A program made the position numbers and the translations under genes. This document shows positions 30,802 through 43,597 of a DNA stretch of 64,000 bases, in pieces; positions within the stretch are counted from its first letter, which is position 1, and each line of letters opens with the position of its first letter. This DNA comes from Butyricicoccus faecihominis (GTDB lineage: Bacteria; Bacillota; Clostridia; Oscillospirales; Butyricicoccaceae): positions 62,001-126,000 of the forward strand of contig NZ_JANGCE010000004.1 of NCBI RefSeq assembly GCF_024462775.1. Direction: 5' to 3'. The notes under the pieces were generated by a model. The model was not told the origin of the DNA and did no database searches. It saw nothing but the letters and a program-made list of their open reading frames with translations.

Positions 30802-31512
30802 ATGCCGGACGGCAGCCTGCACGCGCATCACCGTAAGCGCATGATGGAGAAATTCCAAAAGTACGGCATGGACGTCTTTACCGACGTTGAAGCGCTGGAG
30901 CTGGCGCTCTACCTCTCCATTCCGCGCGGCAACACCAACGATATCGCACACCGGCTGATCAACACGTTTGGCTCGCTGCACGCCGTGTTTGAAGCGACGG
31001 AGGAGGCGCTGCGGCAGGTGGAGGGCATCGGCCCGGTCAGCGCGCTCAATCTTCGGTTTCTGCGCGAGCTGTTCAGCCGTTACCGCGCCGATTCGGTGAA
31101 GGTGGAGCTGCACGGCTGCGCGCTGACCACGGAGGAAAAGATGGCCGCTTACTTCGTGCCGCAGTTCGAGGGCTACACGGTCGAACGCATGCTGGCCGCC
31201 TATCTGGACGGCAAGGGCCGCGTGCTGCGCTGCGAGGAGATCGGCCGGGGCAGCATCACGCAGGTGCGGGCCGACCTCAGACTGTTGATGACGAACGCGG
31301 TGAACGTGCACGCGGCGGGCGTGGCGCTCGCGCACAACCATCCGGACGGACAACTGGTCATATCGAAAGAGGATATCTCCGTGACCATCCAGATCGAGGA
31401 TTTGCTGCGCAGCGTGCAGGTGAGCCTTGTCGACCATCTGGTCGTGCAGGGGGACCGTTATATATCGGTCTGTTCTAAAATGCGGATAAACGGCGGAAAG
31501 GGGCTGCATTGA
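30802..31512 (+). CDS. radC: RadC-like JAB/MPN domain protein
   Basis: A 236-residue protein. An N-terminal helix-hairpin-helix region ([17 protein letters not shown]) precedes a JAMM metalloprotease-like domain with [14 protein letters not shown]. RadC proteins are linked to DNA repair and mobile elements, although their biochemical role is unsettled. ATG 30802 is chosen because AAAGGAGGG precedes it. The gene ends 2 nt before uvrB. Confidence 0.9.
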   Translation: MPDGSLHAHHRKRMMEKFQKYGMDVFTDVEALELALYLSIPRGNTNDIAHRLINTFGSLHAVFEATEEALRQVEGIGPVSALNLRFLRELFSRYRADSVKVELHGCALTTEEKMAAYFVPQFEGYTVERMLAAYLDGKGRVLRCEEIGRGSITQVRADLRLLMTNAVNVHAAGVALAHNHPDGQLVISKEDISVTIQIEDLLRSVQVSLVDHLVVQGDRYISVCSKMRINGGKGLH

Positions 31513-31514
31513 CC

Positions 31515-33470
31515 ATGCCGGATTTTAAGATCGTAAGTGAATACAAAATGGCGGGCGACCAGCCCGAAGCGGTCGGCAAGCTGGTGGAGGGCATTCAAAA
31601 CGGCCTGACCGAGCAAACGCTGATGGGTGTGACCGGTTCGGGTAAAACGTTCACCATGGCCAATATCATCGAGCAAACGCAAAGACCCACGCTGGTTCTG
31701 GCGCACAATAAAACGCTCGCCGCGCAGCTCTGCACCGAGCTGCGTGAATTTTTCCCGAACAACGCGGTCGAATACTTTGTGTCTTATTACGACTATTACC
31801 AGCCCGAGGCGTACATCGCTTCGACCGACACCTATATCGAAAAGGATTCCGCGATCAACGACGAAATAGACCGCCTGCGGCACTCGGCCACCTCGGCCCT
31901 GTCCGAACGGCGGGATGTGATCATCGTTTCCTCGGTAAGCTGTATCTATTCGCTCGGCGACCCGATCGACTATAAAAGCATGGTCATTTCGCTGCGTCCC
32001 GGCACCGAGATCAGCCGCGACCAGCTCATCCGTCGCCTGATCGATATCCAGTATGAGCGCAACGATATCGCGTTTGAGCGCAACCGTTTCCGGGTGCGCG
32101 GCGACACGGTGGAGATCTGGCCGGTTTATTCGGACGAGGACGTGGTGCGCATCGAGTTCTTCGGCGACGAGGTTGAACGCATCAGCCGGATCAATCCGCT
32201 CACCGGCGTCAGCCTCGGCGTGCTGGGGCACACGGCGATCTTCCCGGCCAGTCACTATGTCACGCCCAAGGAAAAGCTGCAAGAAGCTATCGTCGACCTT
32301 GAAAACGAAATGAACGCGTGTATCGCCAATTTTGAGGCGCAGGGCAAGCTGATCGAGGCGCAGCGCATTGGCCAGCGCACGCGGTACGATATCGAGATGC
32401 TGCAGGAGATCGGCTTTTGCAGCGGCATCGAAAACTATTCGCGCGTGCTGTCGCGCCGCGAGCCGGGTTCGTCGCCGTATACGCTGATCGATTATTTCCC
32501 AAAGGATTTTCTGCTCATCGTGGACGAAAGCCACGTCACCTTGCCGCAGGTGCGCGCCATGTACCACGGCGACCGCGCCCGCAAGGAAAGTCTTGTCGAA
32601 AACGGCTTTCGCCTGCCGTCGGCTTTCGATAACCGCCCGCTGAATTTCGACGAATTCAACGAACGCCTGAACCAGATTGTCTATGTATCCGCCACGCCGG
32701 CGGAATACGAGCTGTCCCGTTCCGGGCAGGTGGTCGAACAGGTCATCCGGCCGACCGGCCTGCTCGATCCGGAGGTCGTCATCCGCCCGGTCGAGGGGCA
32801 GATCGACGATCTAATCGGCGAGATCAACGACCGCGCCGCGCGCGGCGAGCGCGTACTGGTGACGACGCTGACCAAAAAGATGGCCGAGGATCTGACCGAT
32901 TATTTGGAGACCGCGGGCATCCGGGTGCGGTATATGCACCACGACGTCAAGACCATAGAGCGACAGGAGCTGATCCGCGATCTGCGTCTCGGGGTGTTCG
33001 ACGTGCTGATCGGCATTAACCTGCTGCGCGAGGGACTGGACCTGCCCGAGGTATCGCTCGTCGCGATCTTGGACGCGGACAAGGAAGGCTTTTTGCGTTC
33101 GGAGACCTCGCTGATCCAGACCATTGGCCGCGCCGCGCGAAACGAGCACGGCTTGGTCGTGCTGTACGCGGATAAGATCACGCCGTCGATGCACCGCGCG
33201 ATGAGCGAGACCGAACGCCGCCGCAAAATACAAAACGAATTTAATATCGCGCATGGCATTACGCCGCGCTCGGTGCGCAAAAAGGTGGCCGATGTGATCG
33301 AGATCACGTCCAACGTGCCCGAGAACAGCAAACGCAAAATGCGCACCAAGGGCGAAAAGCAAAACGAGATCGACCGTCTGTCCAAACAGATGCGGGAGGC
33401 TGCCAAGATGCTGGAATTCGAGATCGCCGCCGAGCTGCGCGACCGCATCAAGGCGCTGGAGGAAAGCTGA
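31515..33470 (+). CDS. uvrB: UvrABC excision nuclease subunit B
   Basis: A 651-residue DNA damage-verification helicase that loads UvrC. Walker A is GVTGSGKTF near residue 37, the damage-probing beta-hairpin contains [10 protein letters not shown], and helicase motifs DESH and GRAARN are present. The last 40 residues are the UvrC-binding UVR domain ([26 protein letters not shown]). The ATG at 31515 lies just past the radC stop. The next start overlaps its stop (TGATG). Confidence 0.96.
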   Translation: MPDFKIVSEYKMAGDQPEAVGKLVEGIQNGLTEQTLMGVTGSGKTFTMANIIEQTQRPTLVLAHNKTLAAQLCTELREFFPNNAVEYFVSYYDYYQPEAYIASTDTYIEKDSAINDEIDRLRHSATSALSERRDVIIVSSVSCIYSLGDPIDYKSMVISLRPGTEISRDQLIRRLIDIQYERNDIAFERNRFRVRGDTVEIWPVYSDEDVVRIEFFGDEVERISRINPLTGVSLGVLGHTAIFPASHYVTPKEKLQEAIVDLENEMNACIANFEAQGKLIEAQRIGQRTRYDIEMLQEIGFCSGIENYSRVLSRREPGSSPYTLIDYFPKDFLLIVDESHVTLPQVRAMYHGDRARKESLVENGFRLPSAFDNRPLNFDEFNERLNQIVYVSATPAEYELSRSGQVVEQVIRPTGLLDPEVVIRPVEGQIDDLIGEINDRAARGERVLVTTLTKKMAEDLTDYLETAGIRVRYMHHDVKTIERQELIRDLRLGVFDVLIGINLLREGLDLPEVSLVAILDADKEGFLRSETSLIQTIGRAARNEHGLVVLYADKITPSMHRAMSETERRRKIQNEFNIAHGITPRSVRKKVADVIEITSNVPENSKRKMRTKGEKQNEIDRLSKQMREAAKMLEFEIAAELRDRIKALEES

Positions 33471-34195
33471 TGCTGGAGGAAGAGCTGCGCGAAGTCCTAA
33501 CCGCGCGGGGCGCGGATCTGATCGGCTTTGGGGCGCTGAAAGGCGTGCCGGGCGCGCCGCTGCCCAACGGCGTCGCGGTCGCCGTGCGCATTCCGCGCGA
33601 GGTGCTGCGTGATATCCGGCAGGGGCCGACAAAACGGTATTATGATTGTTATCAAGTTTTAAACGAACGCTTGAACGGGATCGTATTGGCTGGCGAGCGC
33701 TTTTTGCGGGAGCGCGGCTTTGGCGCGCGCGCATTGTCCACCGATCGCGTCACCCAGTCGGGCGACGCGCGCACGGCGCTGCCGCATAAAACGGTAGCCG
33801 TGCGGGCGGGGCTGGGGTGGATCGGTAAGTGCGCGCTGCTCGTGACCGAAGCGTACGGCTCTGCTGTCCGTATCTCATCGCTGGTGACGGACGCGCCGCT
33901 CGTTTGCGACGTTCCCGTGCTGCCGCGCTGCGGCGGCTGCGCCCGCTGCGAGCAATATTGTCCCGCGGGCGCGGTGCGCGGCCGCGCGTGGGAAAACGGT
34001 ACCGACCGCGATGAACTGGTGGATATCGCGGCGTGCCGCCGCCAAATGCTGCAAATGACGCGGGAGAGCTTCGGCGTTGCCACGACGATTTGCGGGCAGT
34101 GCATGGTACATTGTCCTTTTACCAACCGCTATGCAGAAACGGGAAATATGGAACGTGCGGTGTCGCGCGGCGCGGAATCGGCGGAGGAAAGCTGA
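33470..34195 (+). CDS. Epoxyqueuosine reductase-like 4Fe-4S protein
   Basis: A 241-residue protein related to QueG, the last enzyme of queuosine synthesis, but shorter than the usual 310-380 residues. It has the family core AVRAGLGWIGKCALLVTEAYGSAVRISSLVTD, then two ferredoxin-like cluster motifs, CGGCARCEQYCPAGA and CGQCMVHCPF. The C-terminal HEAT-like part of QueG is missing. It lies between uvrB and phzF with single-base stop/start overlaps on both sides. Either a short QueG-like reductase or a different cobalamin/Fe-S enzyme is possible. Confidence 0.75.
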   Translation: MLEEELREVLTARGADLIGFGALKGVPGAPLPNGVAVAVRIPREVLRDIRQGPTKRYYDCYQVLNERLNGIVLAGERFLRERGFGARALSTDRVTQSGDARTALPHKTVAVRAGLGWIGKCALLVTEAYGSAVRISSLVTDAPLVCDVPVLPRCGGCARCEQYCPAGAVRGRAWENGTDRDELVDIAACRRQMLQMTRESFGVATTICGQCMVHCPFTNRYAETGNMERAVSRGAESAEES

Positions 34196-34995
34196 TGCGG
34201 TATTTTATTGTCGACGCGTTCGCGCAAGGCGCCTATTTGGGCAATCCGGCGGGCGTGTGCCTGCCGGAGCAGCCGCTCTCCACAAGACAGATGCAGCGTA
34301 TCGCGGCGGAAAACAACCTGCCGGAAACGGCGTTCGTGACTCGCGCGCGCGGCGCTTACCAGATCCGTTGGTTTACGCCGGCGGGCGAGGTCGACCTGTG
34401 CGGACACGCGACGCTGGCAAGCGCGTTTGTGATCAGACACGTGCTGGAGCCGCACGCCGACCGCGTGACCTTCCAGAGCGTGAGCGGGCCGCTCTATGTG
34501 GACACGGTTGAAGAACGTTTTCGTCTGGATTTTCCGGCCCGGCCCGCGAGGCGGACCGAGCCGTTGCCGCGGATCGAGGCGGCTTTGGGCGCAAAACCGC
34601 TGGAGACCTATTTGGCGCGCGATTGGCTGGTGGTTTTGGACAGCGAGCAGACCGTGCGCGGTCTGCAACCGGACTTTGCGGCCATGGCAAAAATTCCGCA
34701 AGGGGACGGCGTGATCGTGACCGCGCGGGGCGAAAGCTGCGATTTTGTTTCCCGCTGCTTTTATCCCAAAAGCGGTGTGAACGAAGACCCGGTGACCGGC
34801 TCCGCCCATTGCAACCTAACGCCGTACTGGGCGGAACGACTGGGCAAAACGCGGCTTGTTGCCAGACAACTCTCGGCCCGCGGCGGCGCGCTGGCCTGTG
34901 CGCTCACGGACGACCGAGTGCTGCTCACGGGCGGCGCGCGGCTCTATCTCAGCGGCGAAATTTCAACGGCTTATTTAAGTGAGGAATTATCATAA
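34195..34995 (+). CDS. PhzF family isomerase-like protein
   Basis: A 266-residue member of the PhzF/DapF-fold family. [32 protein letters not shown] with the catalytic-type Glu, [20 protein letters not shown] and [19 protein letters not shown] are family signatures. Substrates are unknown for most family members outside phenazine synthesis. The ATG overlaps the preceding stop, and uvrA starts 2 nt after its stop. Confidence 0.88.
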   Translation: MRYFIVDAFAQGAYLGNPAGVCLPEQPLSTRQMQRIAAENNLPETAFVTRARGAYQIRWFTPAGEVDLCGHATLASAFVIRHVLEPHADRVTFQSVSGPLYVDTVEERFRLDFPARPARRTEPLPRIEAALGAKPLETYLARDWLVVLDSEQTVRGLQPDFAAMAKIPQGDGVIVTARGESCDFVSRCFYPKSGVNEDPVTGSAHCNLTPYWAERLGKTRLVARQLSARGGALACALTDDRVLLTGGARLYLSGEISTAYLSEELS

Positions 34996-34997
34996 AT

Positions 34998-37829
34998 ATG
35001 CACGAATATATTCATGTGAAGGGTGCCAGAGAGCACAATTTAAAAAATATTGATATCAAGATCCCGCGCGACAAGCTGACCGTGCTGACCGGCCTGTCCG
35101 GTTCGGGCAAGTCGTCTCTGGCGTTCGACACGATCTATGCCGAGGGGCAGCGCCGCTATGTGGAATCGCTGTCCAGCTATGCGCGGATGTTCTTGGGGCA
35201 GATGGACAAGCCGGATGTCGATTATATTGACGGCCTGTCGCCCGCTATCTCGATCGACCAAAAAACGACCAGCAAAAACCCGCGTTCGACAGTCGGCACA
35301 GTGACCGAGATCTACGACTACATGCGCCTGCTGTGGGCGCGCATCGGCACGCCGCACTGCCCGAAATGCGGCAAGGAAATCCACCAGCAGACGATCGACC
35401 AGATCATCGACCGGCTGATGGCGCTGCCTGAAAAAACGCGCCTGCAAATTCTGGCCCCGGTCATTCGCGGCAAAAAAGGCGAACACACCAAGGTGCTGGA
35501 GGACGCGCGCAAATCCGGCTATGTCCGCGTGCGGGTGGACGGCGAGGTTTACGACCTTTCCGAAGAGATCAAGCTGAAAAAGACCTATAAGCACAACATC
35601 GAGATCGTGGTGGACCGCGTGGTGGTCAAGCCTGATATCCGCGCGCGCCTGACCGATTCCGTTGAGAGCGCTTCGGCTCTTTCCGGCGGCATTGTGATCG
35701 CGGATGTGATCGGCGGCGAGCCGATCATGTTCTCGCAGAACTATGCGTGCGAGGATTGCGGCATCTCGATCGAAGAGCTGACGCCCCGCATGTTCTCCTT
35801 TAACAATCCCTACGGCGCGTGCCCGACCTGTACCGGTCTGGGCGTGCAGATGAAGGTGGATCCGAACCGCATCATCCCGAACCGTAAGCTTTCCATCAAG
35901 CAGGGGGCGATCCGCGCTTCCGGCTGGGCCAATGCCGATCCCGGCACTATTTCGTATATGTATTACACCGCGCTGGGCAAACGCAACGGTTTCACGCTCG
36001 ATACGCCGATTGAAGAATTCAGCGAAAAGGCGCTGGACGAGCTGCTGTACGGCACAAAGGGCGAATCCATTGAAATATCGGTCAGCCGCGTTTCCGGCGG
36101 CGTGATGCGCCAGCCGTTCGAGGGCCTGATCAATAATTTGGAGCGCCGCTACCGTGAGACCTCGAGCGAGTACTCGCGCGCCGAGATCGAGGACTGCATG
36201 AGCGAGACCCCGTGCCCGGATTGCGGCGGCCGCCGCCTTCGGCCGGAGGTGCTGGCCGTCACGATCGGCGGCCTGAATGTCGCGGAGTTTGCCGAGCGTT
36301 CGGTCGTCAAGGCGATGGAGTTCATCCATACCCTGCAGCTGACCGAGATGCAGCACAAGATCGGCGACCGCGTGATCAAGGAGATCATGGACCGATTGGG
36401 CTTTTTACAGTCCGTCGGTTTGGAATATTTGACGCTCAGCCGCGCGTCGGGCACGCTGTCCGGCGGCGAGAGCCAGCGTATCCGGCTGGCGACCCAGATC
36501 GGTTCGTCGCTGATGGGCGTGCTGTATATTCTGGACGAGCCTTCGATCGGCCTGCACCAGCGCGATAACGATAAGCTGCTGGCGACGCTCGGCCGACTGC
36601 GCGATCTGGGCAACACGCTGATCGTCGTAGAGCACGATGAGGACACCATGTACGCGGCGGATCATATTGTCGATATCGGCCCCGGCGCGGGGCGGCACGG
36701 CGGGGAGGTCGTGTTTGAAGGCACGATCGACGAGCTGCTGAAGGATGAAAGGTCCGTTACCGGCAAATATCTGTCGGGCCGCATGGCCATTCCGATCCCC
36801 GAGGTACGCCGGAAGGGAAACGGCAAAAATTTAGTGGTAAAGGGCTGCACGGTCAATAACCTCAAGCATACCGATTTTACCATTCCGCTCGGCACGTTTA
36901 CCTGCGTGACCGGCGTGTCCGGTTCGGGCAAATCCTCGTTTGTCAACGAGATCCTCTACAAGAAGCTGGCCGCCGAGCTAAACGGCGCAAAAACGCGCGC
37001 GGGCGCGCATGATGAAATGACCGGTCTGGAGCATCTGGACAAGGTGATCGACATTAACCAGTCGCCGATCGGCCGCACGCCGCGCTCCAACCCCGCGACC
37101 TACACGGGTGTGTTCAATGATATCCGCGAGTTGTTCGCCCAGACGGCGGACGCTAAGGCGCGCGGCTACGGGGCGAGCCGGTTTTCCTTCAATGTCAAGG
37201 GCGGCCGGTGCGAGGCATGCTCGGGCGACGGCCTGCTCAAGATTGAAATGCACTTTCTGCCCGACGTATACGTGCCCTGTGATGTGTGCAAGGGCCGCCG
37301 TTACAACAAGGAAACGCTTGAGGTGCGGTATAAGGGCAAGAACATCTATGAAGTGCTCGACATGACCGTGGACGAGGCTTGTGAGTTCTTCGAGAACGTG
37401 CCCAAGATCGCCCGTCGGATGCAGACCATGCAGGAGGTCGGTTTGGGCTATGTCAAGCTCGGACAGTCCTCCACCACGCTGTCCGGCGGCGAGGCGCAGC
37501 GCGCCAAGCTCGCGACAGAGCTGTCGCGCCGCTCTACCGGTAAGACCATCTATATCCTTGACGAGCCGACCACCGGCCTGCACGTTGCGGACGTGCACCG
37601 TTTGGTCGACGTGCTGCAAAAGCTGGTGGACGCGGGCAATTCCGTGGTCGTCATCGAGCACAACCTCGATGTGATCAAAACGGCCGATCATATCCTCGAT
37701 CTCGGCCCGGAGGGCGGCGACGAGGGCGGCCGTCTGGTCACCGTGGGCACGCCGGAGCAGGTAGCGGCCTGCAAGGATTCCTACACCGGCCAGTACCTGA
37801 AAAAGATATTGGAAAAAAGTAAACAGTGA
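34998..37829 (+). CDS. uvrA: UvrABC excision nuclease subunit A
   Basis: A 943-residue DNA damage sensor with two ABC ATPase halves. Walker A motifs are GLSGSGKSS near residue 32 and GVSGSGKSS near 640; signatures are [12 protein letters not shown] and [12 protein letters not shown]. Zinc modules include CPKC, CPTCTG and CEACSGDG...CDVCKG. It acts with UvrB encoded upstream in the same operon. A strong terminator follows. Confidence 0.97.
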   Translation: MHEYIHVKGAREHNLKNIDIKIPRDKLTVLTGLSGSGKSSLAFDTIYAEGQRRYVESLSSYARMFLGQMDKPDVDYIDGLSPAISIDQKTTSKNPRSTVGTVTEIYDYMRLLWARIGTPHCPKCGKEIHQQTIDQIIDRLMALPEKTRLQILAPVIRGKKGEHTKVLEDARKSGYVRVRVDGEVYDLSEEIKLKKTYKHNIEIVVDRVVVKPDIRARLTDSVESASALSGGIVIADVIGGEPIMFSQNYACEDCGISIEELTPRMFSFNNPYGACPTCTGLGVQMKVDPNRIIPNRKLSIKQGAIRASGWANADPGTISYMYYTALGKRNGFTLDTPIEEFSEKALDELLYGTKGESIEISVSRVSGGVMRQPFEGLINNLERRYRETSSEYSRAEIEDCMSETPCPDCGGRRLRPEVLAVTIGGLNVAEFAERSVVKAMEFIHTLQLTEMQHKIGDRVIKEIMDRLGFLQSVGLEYLTLSRASGTLSGGESQRIRLATQIGSSLMGVLYILDEPSIGLHQRDNDKLLATLGRLRDLGNTLIVVEHDEDTMYAADHIVDIGPGAGRHGGEVVFEGTIDELLKDERSVTGKYLSGRMAIPIPEVRRKGNGKNLVVKGCTVNNLKHTDFTIPLGTFTCVTGVSGSGKSSFVNEILYKKLAAELNGAKTRAGAHDEMTGLEHLDKVIDINQSPIGRTPRSNPATYTGVFNDIRELFAQTADAKARGYGASRFSFNVKGGRCEACSGDGLLKIEMHFLPDVYVPCDVCKGRRYNKETLEVRYKGKNIYEVLDMTVDEACEFFENVPKIARRMQTMQEVGLGYVKLGQSSTTLSGGEAQRAKLATELSRRSTGKTIYILDEPTTGLHVADVHRLVDVLQKLVDAGNSVVVIEHNLDVIKTADHILDLGPEGGDEGGRLVTVGTPEQVAACKDSYTGQYLKKILEKSKQ

Positions 37830-37833
37830 ACCG

Positions 37834-37876
37834 ATGGGGGCGTTGCCGAAGAAAGCAACGCCCCCATATCTTATGG
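37834..37876 (+). terminator. uvrA terminator
   Basis: ATGGGGGCGTTGC pairs with GCAACGCCCCCAT, followed by ATCTTATG. The T run is weak but the stem is long. Confidence 0.75.
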
Positions 37877-37933
37877 CTATCGTCTTAAACCAAGTGCAGG
37901 AACCCGTGCATTTTGCAGCTTGCATAAAATATG

Positions 37934-37962
37934 TTGAGATATGGAGAGATATTTGGTATAAT
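37934..37962 (+). promoter_or_regulatory. recJ promoter
   Basis: TTGAGA (37934-37939), 17 nt, TATAAT (37957-37962), 35 nt before the recJ ATG. Confidence 0.75.
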
Positions 37963-37996
37963 AATTGTAATTAAAAATAAAAATGAGGGAGTTCCC

Positions 37997-40069
37997 ATGA
38001 AAATAAAACGATGGGTGATCGCCGCACCTGACGAGGCGTGCGTACGCACGCTGCAGCGCGACGGCGGTTTTCCTCCGCTGGCCGCCGCCGTATTGGCCGC
38101 CCGCGGCGTCACCTCCTGCGCGCAGGCGGAGACGTACTTATCCTGCGACCCCAAAGGTTTGAACGACCCGTTCGCCCTGCCCGATATGGCGGTGGCGGTG
38201 GAGACCATACGCGACTCTGTGAGCCGGGGCGAACGCATCACGGTGTTCGGCGATTACGATGTGGACGGCGTTACCGCCACCTGTATGTTGACCCATTATC
38301 TGCGCTCGGTGGGAGCCGACTGCGCTTATTACATCCCAAACCGCCTGAGCGAGGGTTACGGCCTGTCGCGCGCGGCGCTGGAGCAGCTTTGGCAGGACGG
38401 CACGCGCCTGATTATCACGGTGGACGCGGGCATTACCGCGCTTGACGAAATAGCCGCGGCCCGCGCCCTTGGCATGCGCGTGGTCGTGACCGACCACCAC
38501 GAGTGTCACGACGCGCTGCCCGACGCGGAGGCGATTGTCGATTATAAACGGCCGGGAAGCGAGTATCCGTTTCGCCATCTGGCCGGCGTCGGCGTGGCGT
38601 TTAAGCTGATCAGCGCGCTATCAGGCGATGCGGAGGAAATGCTCGCGCGCTATGCCGATCTGGCCGCGCTCGGCACCGTGGCGGATGTGATGCCCATTGT
38701 GGGCGAAAACCGCATCATCGTTGCGACCGGGCTGGAACGGATGGCGCGGACCAAGAATCTGGGTCTTGAAATGCTGCTGCGCGAGTCGGGCATGAAAACC
38801 AAGCGGCTTACCTCGTCCACGATCAGCTTTGTGCTCGCGCCGCGAATCAACGCCGCCGGACGTATGGGCCGGGCCGAGCTGGCCGCCGAATTGTTCCTGA
38901 CGGACGACCCCGTTCGTGCGCAGGCGCTGGCCGCCGAGCTGTGCGAGCAGAATAAAAAACGCCAGAGTGAGGAAAACCACATTTTGGAGCAGGCGCTCAC
39001 CCGTCTGCGCAAGGAATATAATCCGGCGGAGGATCGCGTGATTGTGCTGTCCGGCGAAAACTGGCACCATGGCGTGATCGGCATCGTCTGTTCGCGCCTG
39101 TGCGACCGTTACGGCTGCCCGGTCATCCTGATCGCGCTGGACGGCGATACGGGCAAGGGTTCGGGCCGTTCGGTCAAGGGCTTCAACCTGTTCGACGCGC
39201 TGTCCTCCTGCGAGGATCTGCTGCGCCGCTACGGCGGGCATGAGCTGGCAGCCGGACTGACCGTGGACCGCGAAAAGATTGAAGAGCTGCGCGCGCGGCT
39301 GAGCGAGTACGCCAGCGAGCACGTCACCATCGCGGACCTGCAGCCGCAGCTGCAGATCGATTGCGAGGTCGATCCCTCGTGGATCAGCGAGCAGGCGATC
39401 AAGGGGCTGTCGCTCCTTGAACCGTTTGGACAGCAGAACGCCGAGCCGGTGTTTTGCATGCGCGGCATGACGGTGGAGGATATCACGCCCATTTCGAGCG
39501 ACCGCCATGTGCGCGTGACGCTGACCAAGGACGGCAAGCGCTTTTCCGCCATGCTGTTCGGCACCGGGCTGGGCGGCTGCGGCTTTGCGCAGGGCAATTC
39601 GGTCGACGCGGCTTTTCATTTGGAGCTGAACGAGTTTCGCGGCCGCGCCACCGTGCAGCTCACCCTGTGCGACGTACAGCTGAGCGAATGCGAGCATCTG
39701 GCCGACCAGAGGCTTTTGAATCTATACAATACCTATATGCAGGATGGGCCGCTCTCCGCGGCCGAAGCACGCGTGCTGCTGCCGAGCCGGGCCGAGCTGG
39801 TCGCGGTATGGCGGCACGTGTCCTGCCGCGCGGAGGACGGCCGCCTGTCCGTTCCGGACGGCGCGCTGTCCCGCCGCATCGCGTGGGAAAGCCGCCGCGA
39901 TATCAACATCGGCAAGCTGCTGGTCTGCCTTGATGTATTCTCCGAATCGCAGCTGATCAGCTATCATTTTAAAGAGGGTTTGATCAATATCACCCTCAAA
40001 CCGTATGAAGGCAAAGCGGATATTTCCGGTTCGGTCGTGCTCGCCACGTTGCAGAGTATGGCCGGTTGA
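37997..40069 (+). CDS. recJ: Single-stranded-DNA-specific exonuclease RecJ
   Basis: A 690-residue 5'-3' ssDNA exonuclease for recombination and mismatch repair. DHH motifs are GDYDVDGVTAT, ITVDAGI and VVTDHHE; the DHHA1 region has GSGRSVKGFNLFDAL and YGGHELAAGLT. The ATG at 37997 follows a GGGAG site; no domain similarity exists before it. The end has an extra region after the OB-like domain, as in Firmicute RecJ. Confidence 0.93.
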   Translation: MKIKRWVIAAPDEACVRTLQRDGGFPPLAAAVLAARGVTSCAQAETYLSCDPKGLNDPFALPDMAVAVETIRDSVSRGERITVFGDYDVDGVTATCMLTHYLRSVGADCAYYIPNRLSEGYGLSRAALEQLWQDGTRLIITVDAGITALDEIAAARALGMRVVVTDHHECHDALPDAEAIVDYKRPGSEYPFRHLAGVGVAFKLISALSGDAEEMLARYADLAALGTVADVMPIVGENRIIVATGLERMARTKNLGLEMLLRESGMKTKRLTSSTISFVLAPRINAAGRMGRAELAAELFLTDDPVRAQALAAELCEQNKKRQSEENHILEQALTRLRKEYNPAEDRVIVLSGENWHHGVIGIVCSRLCDRYGCPVILIALDGDTGKGSGRSVKGFNLFDALSSCEDLLRRYGGHELAAGLTVDREKIEELRARLSEYASEHVTIADLQPQLQIDCEVDPSWISEQAIKGLSLLEPFGQQNAEPVFCMRGMTVEDITPISSDRHVRVTLTKDGKRFSAMLFGTGLGGCGFAQGNSVDAAFHLELNEFRGRATVQLTLCDVQLSECEHLADQRLLNLYNTYMQDGPLSAAEARVLLPSRAELVAVWRHVSCRAEDGRLSVPDGALSRRIAWESRRDINIGKLLVCLDVFSESQLISYHFKEGLINITLKPYEGKADISGSVVLATLQSMAG

Positions 40070-40092
40070 GCCTCAAAATGGGGGAGAAACTT

Positions 40093-42279
<2,187 letters not shown>

Positions 42280-42282
42280 CAT

Positions 42283-42397
42283 TTGTTAATTAGGAGTTAG
42301 GAATTCGCAATTAGGAATTGTGGTGCCGCGCATAGCGCGGTTATGCAAAATATCGGCCTTTGGCCGATACATTCAACTGCTAATTCCTAACTCAATG
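42283..42397. repeat. Small palindromic repeat 1 (MITE-like)
   Basis: Ends GAGTTAGGAATT and AATTCCTAACTC are inverted, enclosing two smaller hairpins (CCGCGC/GCGCGG and TATCGGCC/GGCCGATA). It is AT-rich at the tips in an otherwise GC-rich region, and resembles the second copy after dtd. Confidence 0.6.
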
Positions 42398-42410
42398 AAG
42401 GATGAAGAAA

Positions 42411-42869
42411 ATGCGTGCTGTGATTCAAAGGGTTGAAAAAGCGTCGGTTTCGATCGGCGGGGCGGTTTGCGGCAAGATCGGGCAGGGGTTTTTGGTCCTG
42501 CTGGGCGTGACCGAGGGGGACACGGTGGAAGACGCGCACTATCTCGCGGATAAGACGATAAAGCTACGTGTGTTCACCGATGAAAACGATAAGATGAATC
42601 TGTCGCTGGCCGATATTGGCGGCGGTTTGCTGATCGTTTCGCAGTTCACGCTTTACGGCGACTGCAAAAAAGGCAACCGGCCTAGCTTCACCGGCGCGGC
42701 GCGGCCCGATACAGCGATCCCGCTGTATGAGGCGTTCGTCGCGCGCTGCCGCGCGTCCGGCTTGCCGGTCGCAACCGGCAGGTTTGGCGCGGACATGGCG
42801 GTAAGCCTTGTAAACGACGGCCCCGTCACACTCATCATGGATACCGCGCAAATGCGCAATAATAATTAG
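42411..42869 (+). CDS. dtd: D-aminoacyl-tRNA deacylase
   Basis: A 152-residue enzyme that removes D-amino acids or glycine from mischarged t[43 protein letters not shown] and the C-terminal [17 protein letters not shown] (GP cis-dipeptide) are diagnostic. ATG 42411 has GAAGGA 8 nt upstream. The gene is bracketed by two small palindromic repeats. Confidence 0.95.
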   Translation: MRAVIQRVEKASVSIGGAVCGKIGQGFLVLLGVTEGDTVEDAHYLADKTIKLRVFTDENDKMNLSLADIGGGLLIVSQFTLYGDCKKGNRPSFTGAARPDTAIPLYEAFVARCRASGLPVATGRFGADMAVSLVNDGPVTLIMDTAQMRNNN

Positions 42870-42947
42870 AAATTAGTAGTTAGTAATTAGTAATGGAAAG
42901 CGGAAGTAAAATAATTCCTAACTCCTAATTACTAATTACTAATTAAA
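42862..42947. repeat. Small palindromic repeat 2 (MITE-like)
   Basis: Left arm TTAGTAGTTAGTAATTAGTA and right arm TACTAATTACTAATTA-type sequence are inverted, with CCTAACTCC shared with repeat 1. It starts within the last codons of dtd, so it may have supplied the gene's end (RNNN). Confidence 0.55.
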
Positions 42948-42964
42948 AAAGGAAGGTTGTTTTT

Positions 42965-43597
42965 ATGAAAATTCTTCAGTTTTGTGTCGGCCCGGTCGCG
43001 ACGAACTGTTATATCGTATATGACGAACAGAGCTTGGACGCCGCGGTGATCGATCCCGGCGACAGCGCGCCGTCTATTTTAGCTGCGGCGGATAAGGAAG
43101 GTCTGCACATTCGGTACGTGCTGCTCACGCATGCGCATTTTGATCATATCCTTGCGGCGCATGAGATTTTGCAGCAGACCGGCGCAAAATATGTCGTGCC
43201 CGAAGCGGATACGTGGTTGCTGAAAAAGGAAGCGATGGGAGAATTCCGTCCCTTTGTCCGCTCGTATGTCGAGGACGTACCCGATATCCTCGCGTCCGAG
43301 GGGACGACCGTCACCTTTGGTTCGCTTACGGCGGCATATATGAATACGCCGGGCCACACGCCCGGTTCATCCGTGATCCGCATAGGGGATTGCCTGTTTA
43401 CCGGCGATACGCTGTTTCGTCACGAGTGCGGGCGTTGCGATCTGGAGGGCGGCGACTTTTCGCAGATGCTCCGGTCGCTGCGGCGGCTTTATGAACTGGA
43501 GGGCGACTATCAGGTGCTGCCCGGCCACGAAGGCCTGTCGACCCTTGCGGAGGAGCGCGCGCGCAATCCCTATATGAAGCAGGCGATCGGGAAATGA
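42965..43597 (+). CDS. MBL-fold metallo-hydrolase, glyoxalase II-like
   Basis: A 210-residue metal-dependent hydrolase. THAHFDHI is the HxHxDH site near residue 57, followed by TPGHTPGSS, FTGDTLFRHECGRCDL and LPGHEG, all of the YqgX/GloB-like class. The physiological substrate is unknown; a thioester is likely. It overlaps hemZ by 4 nt. Confidence 0.9.
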   Translation: MKILQFCVGPVATNCYIVYDEQSLDAAVIDPGDSAPSILAAADKEGLHIRYVLLTHAHFDHILAAHEILQQTGAKYVVPEADTWLLKKEAMGEFRPFVRSYVEDVPDILASEGTTVTFGSLTAAYMNTPGHTPGSSVIRIGDCLFTGDTLFRHECGRCDLEGGDFSQMLRSLRRLYELEGDYQVLPGHEGLSTLAEERARNPYMKQAIGK

